Below are positions 14,801 to 19,957 of a stretch of 19,957 bases of DNA, one piece after another (within the stretch, counting starts at the first letter, position 1; every line of letters begins with the position of its first letter). Both the position numbers and the translations under genes were made by a program. The notes beneath the pieces were generated by a model. It had not been told where the DNA came from. It saw only the letters and a list, made by a program, of their open reading frames with translations, and did no database searches. The stretch is taken from positions 1 to 19,957 of the forward strand of contig CATPAW010000210.1 of NCBI GenBank assembly GCA_955652255.1, given 5' to 3'. Source of the DNA: an uncultured Chthoniobacterales bacterium (GTDB taxonomy: Bacteria; Verrucomicrobiota; Verrucomicrobiia; Chthoniobacterales; UBA10450).

Positions 14801-15853
14801 GTGACCTCGACATCGTCACGGCATTCGGTAGCTCGCGCCGCGTTTGGCATCAGCATTTTATTTGCGGCCTTGGGCGTGATTGCCATCATCATTTGGCAAG
14901 GGATCGCCGTGCACGGCGCGCCCGATCCGACGCAGCCGCACACGACCGTGACGGTCGCAGTTCTGGATATCGGCGTGCTCGTTTTCCGGGAAGGACTCGA
15001 GTGCATCCTGGTGTTGGCAGCGATCACGGCGAGCATGACCAGCGCCAAGCAAGCGCTGCGCCGTCCGGTCGCGCTCGGCGCGGGGATCGCTTTCCTGGCG
15101 ACGCTGATCACATGGTGCATCGCGGTCGGAATCATGGGGCAACTGACCGAAAGTGTCCCCGCGCTTAACCTGCAAGCGGCAACCGGTCTTCTCGCCGTGA
15201 TCGTTCTGCTCGTGATCATGAACTGGTTCTTCCACAAAATTTATTGGGGCGGCTGGATTCGTTCCCATAATCGACGCCGAAAAGCGCTGCTCTCCAATGG
15301 CGCTGCCGCGGAAATTTCGCGGGCGCGTCTGCAATGGGGATTGATCCTGCTCGGATTCACCTCTCTTTATCGCGAAGGCTTTGAGGTGGTGCTTTTCCTG
15401 CAAAGCTACAATCTACGGTTAGGCGGCGGCGTGGTTCTAAAAGGAGCGTTGCTCGGGATAATGCTCTCCGGCTTGGTCGCGATTCTGACCTTTGTTCTTC
15501 AGCAACGTCTTCCGTACCGCAAAATGCTGATCACAACCGGCATCCTGCTCGGCGTTGTTCTGCTGGTGATGGTGGGTGAACAAGCGCAGGAGATGCAACT
15601 TGCGCACTGGATAGGACGCACCGAGATCGGCTGGCTGGCGAGTCTCACGCCGTCGTGGGCGGGGATGTGGTTCGCCGTTTTCCCAACCGTCGAAACTTTA
15701 ACCGCGCAATTAATTGCCGCGATTCTGGTGATCGGTTCTTATTATGCGGCGCGACATTTTCGCGGCGCCGTGCCCGTTGAACCGGAGCCCGCGCAGGAAG
15801 CGCGAATTGAAGCCCGCGAGGCTATTACGGAACAATTGGAAACGGTTCCGTAA
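14801..15853 (+). CDS. FTR1-family iron-type permease
   Basis: A polytopic inner-membrane permease of the FTR1/EfeU family, which imports iron, often with a redox partner. The 350 residues contain about seven to eight membrane helices. Both family signatures are present: VFREGLECILVL near residue 61 (REGLE) and LYREGFEVVLFL near residue 188 (REGFE); these Arg-Glu-x-x-Glu motifs bind the metal. No cytochrome or EfeO-type domain is fused to it. The GTG at 14801 is taken as start because it gives a short N-terminus before the first helix; no strong ribosome site is visible. It is followed 4 nt later by a putative outer-membrane barrel gene and then a cytochrome c lipoprotein. That context supports metal transport with electron transfer; the actual metal is not proven. 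Confidence 0.92.
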   Translation: MTSTSSRHSVARAAFGISILFAALGVIAIIIWQGIAVHGAPDPTQPHTTVTVAVLDIGVLVFREGLECILVLAAITASMTSAKQALRRPVALGAGIAFLATLITWCIAVGIMGQLTESVPALNLQAATGLLAVIVLLVIMNWFFHKIYWGGWIRSHNRRRKALLSNGAAAEISRARLQWGLILLGFTSLYREGFEVVLFLQSYNLRLGGGVVLKGALLGIMLSGLVAILTFVLQQRLPYRKMLITTGILLGVVLLVMVGEQAQEMQLAHWIGRTEIGWLASLTPSWAGMWFAVFPTVETLTAQLIAAILVIGSYYAARHFRGAVPVEPEPAQEARIEAREAITEQLETVP

Positions 15854-15857
15854 TCGG

Positions 15858-16658
15858 ATGGAGCCGGGCCAGCCTGGGAGCGGCGGTTTCCTAATCGCCG
15901 GGGCGATTCGAAGATCGCCCTTCCTTGCTCTGATGTTGTCGATCTTGCCGGCGGTCTCCGCGTTCGCAGGTGCACGGCATTTCACCTATTTGTATGAATC
16001 CCCGACTTCGGAACCCGGCAGCGTCGAGCTTGAAAATACAATCACGTGGTCGCGAACGACCGCGACACCCGTTTGAATCAAGCGGCTTTCCGCGAGGAAC
16101 TCGAAATCGGGATTACTGATCATCTCCAGATCGATTCTTTATCCCCTCGATTGGAACTATCGCGGCGGAAGCAATGGAACTGCTGGATTTAGTCACGACG
16201 GCGAAGCGGTTGAGCTGATTTACAATTTAACTAATCCGGTAGTCGATCCGCTCGGCATTTCGCTTTACGAAGAGATCCAGGCTGGGCGACAGCATTTCGA
16301 GTCTGAATCAAAATTAATCGCGCAGAAAAATTTTGGACCGCTGATTCTCGACTACAACGCGACTCTGGAAGCGGAATGGGAAGAACAGGAGTTGAAAGAA
16401 CAAGACGGAGAATTTCAGCAGGCTCTCGGCGCGAGCTACGAACTTGTTCCGCGCGTCTCGGTTGGCGTCGAGCTCGTCCACGAATTCGGTTTTCCGAATT
16501 GGCGCGATGAAGGAAAAATCAGAAACCTATTTGTCGGGGCGAATTTCGCAATCCGTCACGGAAGCTGGTTCGTCACCATGACGGCGCTCGCGCAAGCCAC
16601 GCAGACCGCGAGCGAGCCGGATGTGCAAGTCCGCACGATTTTTGGGATCGGTCTCTGA
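15858..16658 (+). pseudogene. Outer-membrane beta-barrel protein (DUF6662-like), carrying two compensating frameshifts
   Basis: The protein would be exported and embedded in the outer membrane. From ATG 15858 it has a basic start, the hydrophobic stretch SPFLALMLSILPAVSAFAG and then ARHFTYLYESPTSEPGSVEL, a common opening of this barrel type. An alternative start is ATG 15933. At about 16050-16060 the frame shifts and the first frame hits TGA at 16074. The homologous-looking sequence (TRLNQAAFREELEIGITDHLQID) continues in another frame to about 16135. It then returns to the original frame at 16136 (LYPLDWNYRGG) and runs to the stop at 16658, ending with amphipathic strands (ASYELVPRVSVGVELVHEFG). 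The total length of about 266 residues would be normal. It is either decayed or affected by two one-base assembly errors. The family name is tentative. Confidence 0.75.
15882..15920. repeat. Twin-hairpin REP-like element at the 5' end of the barrel gene
   Basis: Two adjacent hairpins are visible. GGCGGTT (15882-15888) pairs with AATCGCC (15893-15899) around loop TCCT, with one G-T pair. GGGCGAT (15901-15907) pairs perfectly with ATCGCCC (15914-15920) around TCGAAG. They start 28 nt after the FTR1 stop. If translation begins at 15858 the element encodes the n-region of the signal peptide; if it begins at 15933 it is a leader structure. Confidence 0.65.
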
Positions 16659-16659
16659 A

Positions 16660-16983
16660 ATGAAGAAAATTTCGATCCTGATCCTGGCGATTGTTTTCAT
16701 TGTCGATCTTAGCAGTTGCGCAATCTGGAAACCGCCGCCGCCCGTGACCGCGGAATGGAAGCGGGATGCGACGAAGCAACATGTCGATCTTGGGACGCTC
16801 CAACACGGTCGAACCCTTATCGTTCACCGTTGTATCGAATGTCACACGCTACCGGTGGTCTGGCATTATAGCGCCGAAGATTGGCTGCCCATTGTGAACA
16901 GCATGTCGCATCGTGCGAGTTTGAAATCCTCGGAGCGCAATGCGATCGTCGCGTACATTCTCGCCGCGCGTGCGCAACCGTAG
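16660..16983 (+). CDS. Lipoprotein monoheme c-type cytochrome
   Basis: A 107-residue exported electron carrier. From ATG 16660 it has a lipoprotein signal peptide: MKKISILILAIVFIVD then lipobox LSSC, with Cys about residue 18 as the lipidated residue. The mature protein contains one haem c attachment motif, CIECH, in IVHRCIECHTLPVVW. It also has the segment DWLPIVNSMSHRASL, whose Met is a plausible distal haem ligand, followed by a last helix ERNAIVAYILAARA. The ATG is 1 nt after the previous stop, so it is translationally coupled to the barrel gene. A longer in-frame reading from 16621 is rejected because it would bury the signal peptide. The likely role is to pass electrons in the metal-uptake or metal-oxidation cassette with FTR1. 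Two copies of the recurrent decamer lie in this gene (16701 and 16782). Confidence 0.88.
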   Translation: MKKISILILAIVFIVDLSSCAIWKPPPPVTAEWKRDATKQHVDLGTLQHGRTLIVHRCIECHTLPVVWHYSAEDWLPIVNSMSHRASLKSSERNAIVAYILAARAQP

Positions 16984-17033
16984 CCTACGCCCGATGACGG
17001 ACGCGACGCGTGCGCGATTTCACAAGCACATAT

Positions 17034-17052
17034 CGCTTCGCACAGCGAAGCG
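17034..17052. repeat. Perfect 8-bp hairpin after the cytochrome gene
   Basis: CGCTTCGC (17034-17041) pairs perfectly with GCGAAGCG (17045-17052) around ACA, followed by GCTACAGC. It lies 50 nt after the cytochrome stop and about 60 nt before the next gene. With no T-tract it is a doubtful rho-independent terminator; it may be a dispersed palindrome related to the one at 14409-14427. Confidence 0.5.
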
Positions 17053-17113
17053 GCTACAGCATTTGTCGCGACATTCTAGTTGAACGTGGCCGCAAGCTTT
17101 TCACCTTAGGCGG

Positions 17114-19957
17114 ATGATTACGTCGAGTTTGCGTCTTCGATTCTTCGCCCAACTGGTTCTGGCCGCTATTGTTTTGGCTGACTCAAGTACATTCGCGGCC
17201 AGTCCATCCCCGCGCACATCACCGACGCCGGCCGGGGCGATCAATGAAAAAGTGTTCAACGGGATGCAGTGGCGGCAAATCGGACCGTTCCGAGGCGGAC
17301 GGGCGCTGGCCATCGAAGGCATTCCCGACGAACCGGACACTTATTATTTCGGCGCGGTCGCGGGCGGCGTTTGGAAAACGATTGATGGCGGAGCAAACTG
17401 GAAGCCCCTTTTTGATAAGGCGGATATTTCTTCGATCGGCGCGATCGCCGTCGCGCCATCGGATCACAATGTCGTTTATGCGGGCACAGGGGAAGCAGCG
17501 ATTCGCGGCAACACGACTTACGGAACTGGCGTTTATAAATCGATCGACGCTGGAAATACGTGGAAAAACCTCGGGTTGAAAGATACGCGGCAAATTGGCG
17601 CGTTGATTGTCGATCCAAGAAATGCCGACGTCGTTTTGGTCGCGGCGCTTGGTCACGCATTCGGCCCCAATCAGGAACGCGGAATTTTTCGGACGACTGA
17701 CGGCGGCAAGACATGGACGAAAGTTTTGAGTAAGGATGAAAATACCGGCGGCATCGACATTGTTTTTGATCCGCACAATCCGAACATCATCTTCGCGTCC
17801 CTCTGGCAGGCGCGCCGGCAGCCGTGGTTTTTCTCGAGCGGCGGACCTGGCAGCGGTTTGTATCGCTCGGAAGACAACGGTGTGACATGGAAACATCTCG
17901 AGGGAAATGGATTGCCGGATGGAATTCTCGGAAAGATCGGCGTCGCGGTTTCGGGTGCAGACTCGAACCGCGTCTACGCCATCATCGAAGCAAAAGAAGG
18001 CGGGCTCTATCGCTCCGATGACGCCGGCCAGCATTGGAGCCGGGTGAACGAGGATGGCCGATTTCGCCAGCGCGCGTGGTATTTCAGCAAAGTCTACGCC
18101 GACCCCAAATCAGCGGACGCAGTTTATCTTGTGAATACAGGACTGTTTCGTTCGGTGGACGGCGGCAAGAATTTCACACTGCTGTCCGCGCGGCACGGCG
18201 ATCATCACGGTCTTTGGATTGATCCGCAAAATCCGAATCGGATCGCCAATGTGAACGACGGCGGCGCCAGCATCTCAACCGACGGCGGCAAAACCTGGAC
18301 GACCCAAAACAATCAGCCGACCGCGCAATTTTACCACGTCGCGGTTGATAACGCTTTTCCCTATCACATTTACGGCGCGCAACAGGACAATTCGAACATC
18401 GGGATCGCGAGCCGCGGCGAATCGGGCGTGATTGGGCGCGAAGACTGGTTCGTTGCCGGCGATGGTGAGTGCGGCTTTGTGGTGCCCGACCCGCGTGACT
18501 GGCGCATCATTTACTCAAATAGCGAAGGTTACGCCGTTCGCTACGACAAAAACAAAGAAGACATCCAGGACATCAGTCCCGTCCCGCTGGACAATTCCGG
18601 ACATGGTGCTGTCGATCTTGCACACCGTTTTCAATGGACCTCGCCACTCATGCTTTCGCCGCATGATCCGGACACGCTTTACACCGCCGGAGAATCCGTC
18701 TTCAAATCTTCCGATCACGGTCAAAGCTGGACGCAAATCAGCGGAGACCTCACGCGCAACGATAAGAGCAAACAGCAACCGAGCGGCGGACCGCTTACCA
18801 ACGACATCACTTCGGTTGAGTATTACGACACCGTCTTTGCGCTCGCCGAATCGCCCCTAAAAAAAGGAACGCTTTGGGCCGGCACAGACGACGGTCTTGT
18901 TCAGGTGACCACAGACGATGGTCAGCACTGGTCAAACGTCACTCCAAAAATGCCGGAATGGAGCACTGTCGATCTTATCGACGCCTCCCCCCATGACGGC
19001 AGCACCGCTTACGTCGCGGTGGATCGACATAAACTCGACGACTTTAAACCCTACATTTTCAAGACGACAGATTTGGGCAAAACCTGGTCGGCAATTGTAA
19101 ACGGAATTCCCGAGGGCGCCTATGTCCACGCGGTCCGAGAAGATCCAAAAAAGCGCGGCTTGCTTTACGCCGGGACCGAGCTCGGCGTGTTTGTTTCATT
19201 CGACAGCGGAACGCATTGGCAACCGTTGCAATTAAATCTGCCCGTTTCGCCGATTCACGATTTGGTCGTGAAGGACGATGATCTTGTGGCCGCGACGCAT
19301 GGGCGATCATTCTGGGTGCTCGACGATGTGACGCCGCTGCGACAAGTGACAACACAATCGGCGCAAGCGGACGCGATTCTTTATCAACCGGAGACCGCGT
19401 TGCGTCTGCATTACCCCGAGGAAATCGACAAGCGCCAGCCAGTGGGCGACAACCCGCCGCCGGGTGCGATGATCGATTATTATCTCAAGACCGCACCCAA
19501 GGATGAAGTCACAATTGATATCCTGGATGCTTCCGGCAAACTCGTTCGGCATCTTTCGAGCAAGGAAAAAAAAGAGGGTGAGCAGCCGCCGGAATGGCCC
19601 GATCGCGTCGAGCGCGCGAAAACAATTCCCGCAAACGAAGGCATGAACCGCTTTGCGTGGGACCTGCGTTACGATGATCCTGTGCAGATTCCCGGGGCGT
19701 TCTATTCCGGCAATGGGCCGAAAGGTCCGCTCGCTTTGCCGGGCGAGTACCAGGTGAAGTTGACGCTCTCCGGCAAAAGCCAGACCGTGCCGTTGCATCT
19801 TGCGATTGATCCGCGGACCAAGGGCGCCGAGCCCGCTTTGCAAAAGCAATTCGACCTTTCCAAGCGTGTCAACGATCGCATCTCAGAGCTGCATCAAGCC
19901 GTCAACGAGATCCGCGAAGTGAAATCGCAAATTCAATCACTGCACAAACGGTTCGAC
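17114..19957 (+). CDS. Secreted BNR/Asp-box beta-propeller protein (sialidase/VPS10-like glycosyl hydrolase type), 3' end outside window
   Basis: The frame from ATG 17114 is open to the right edge (948 codons, no stop). Residues 1-31 look like a signal peptide (LRLRFFAQLVLAAIVLADSSTFAAS). The body opens with MQWRQIGPFRGGRALAIEG and carries at least ten Asp-box repeats of the form S/T-x-D-x-G-x-x-W, for example KTIDGGANW, KSIDAGNTW, RTTDGGKTW, RSEDNGVTW, RSDDAGQHW, KSSDHGQSW, VTTDDGQHW and KTTDLGKTW. These predict two multi-bladed propellers over about residues 40-740. A beta-sandwich-like region with NRFAWDLRYDDPVQIPG and LPGEYQVKLTLSG follows, then a helical, probably coiled-coil stretch at the edge (NDRISELHQAVNEIREVKSQI). 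This architecture is common in Acidobacteria and Verrucomicrobiota, often annotated glycosyl hydrolase or sortilin-like; the substrate is unknown. Confidence 0.9.
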   Translation, partial: MITSSLRLRFFAQLVLAAIVLADSSTFAASPSPRTSPTPAGAINEKVFNGMQWRQIGPFRGGRALAIEGIPDEPDTYYFGAVAGGVWKTIDGGANWKPLFDKADISSIGAIAVAPSDHNVVYAGTGEAAIRGNTTYGTGVYKSIDAGNTWKNLGLKDTRQIGALIVDPRNADVVLVAALGHAFGPNQERGIFRTTDGGKTWTKVLSKDENTGGIDIVFDPHNPNIIFASLWQARRQPWFFSSGGPGSGLYRSEDNGVTWKHLEGNGLPDGILGKIGVAVSGADSNRVYAIIEAKEGGLYRSDDAGQHWSRVNEDGRFRQRAWYFSKVYADPKSADAVYLVNTGLFRSVDGGKNFTLLSARHGDHHGLWIDPQNPNRIANVNDGGASISTDGGKTWTTQNNQPTAQFYHVAVDNAFPYHIYGAQQDNSNIGIASRGESGVIGREDWFVAGDGECGFVVPDPRDWRIIYSNSEGYAVRYDKNKEDIQDISPVPLDNSGHGAVDLAHRFQWTSPLMLSPHDPDTLYTAGESVFKSSDHGQSWTQISGDLTRNDKSKQQPSGGPLTNDITSVEYYDTVFALAESPLKKGTLWAGTDDGLVQVTTDDGQHWSNVTPKMPEWSTVDLIDASPHDGSTAYVAVDRHKLDDFKPYIFKTTDLGKTWSAIVNGIPEGAYVHAVREDPKKRGLLYAGTELGVFVSFDSGTHWQPLQLNLPVSPIHDLVVKDDDLVAATHGRSFWVLDDVTPLRQVTTQSAQADAILYQPETALRLHYPEEIDKRQPVGDNPPPGAMIDYYLKTAPKDEVTIDILDASGKLVRHLSSKEKKEGEQPPEWPDRVERAKTIPANEGMNRFAWDLRYDDPVQIPGAFYSGNGPKGPLALPGEYQVKLTLSGKSQTVPLHLAIDPRTKGAEPALQKQFDLSKRVNDRISELHQAVNEIREVKSQIQSLHKRFD

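Noticed and set aside
17034..17052. Strong rho-independent terminator after the cytochrome gene
   Set aside because: The stem is perfect but no T-tract follows, so it is listed only as a hairpin or repeat.
1..19957. CRISPR array, prophage, transposase or attachment sites
   Set aside because: No regularly spaced direct repeats of 25-40 nt, no phage or transposase genes, and no direct repeat of the tRNA-Cys 3' end were seen.

Overview
The window looks like chromosome of a soil-type Verrucomicrobiota bacterium, probably Spartobacteria/Chthoniobacterales. That placement is an inference from moderate-to-high GC, closely packed genes, a Gram-negative envelope gene set, large secreted BNR proteins and short palindromic or octamer spacer repeats; no rRNA marker is present.

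Layout. Positions 1-505 (+) hold the 3' part of an RluA-type pseudouridine synthase. Positions 5767 to about 450 (-) form a likely operon: hemL (glutamate-1-semialdehyde aminomutase), an 861-residue glycosidase/GT2 glycosyltransferase/membrane fusion, and a frameshifted GT-C-like membrane glycosyltransferase that converges on rluA. A tRNA-Cys(GCA) with a strong sigma-70-type promoter lies at 5840-5958, followed by a small exported-peptide gene (-). Positions 6532-14393 carry a type II secretion (pseudopilus) locus split into two convergent blocks. The (+) block is gspF, an unknown exported 393-residue protein, and gspG. The (-) block is gspH-I-J-K-L, a gspM/pilO-like gene and a gspC/pilP-like gene, with tight or overlapping junctions. 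Positions 14428-14622 hold the 3' remnant of a SnoaL-like gene. Positions 14801-16983 (+) form an envelope cassette: FTR1-family permease, outer-membrane beta-barrel protein (two compensating frameshifts), and a monoheme c-type cytochrome lipoprotein. From 17114 to the right edge runs a long secreted BNR/Asp-box beta-propeller protein, open at the edge.

How the parts fit. The pseudopilus genes would build the periplasmic piston of a type II secretion system; the secretin and ATPase (gspD, gspE) are not here. The large BNR protein is exported and could be a substrate, but nothing in the sequence proves that. The FTR1, barrel and cytochrome genes together span inner membrane, periplasm and outer membrane and suggest a metal (iron-type) uptake or redox module.

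Most notable signal. The non-palindromic decamer AAGATCGACA (reverse TGTCGATCTT) occurs 14 times exactly in 20 kb by hand count, against about 0.04 expected at random. It occurs in several reading frames and once between genes, and 11 of 13 genic copies put TGTCGATCTT on the sense strand. Its density of about one per 1.4 kb resembles DNA uptake sequences or Chi-like motifs. Other structure includes degenerate 8-bp-period tandem repeats at two loci, twin-hairpin REP-like elements (one supplies the hemL stop codon), and single-base frameshifts that may be real decay or assembly error.
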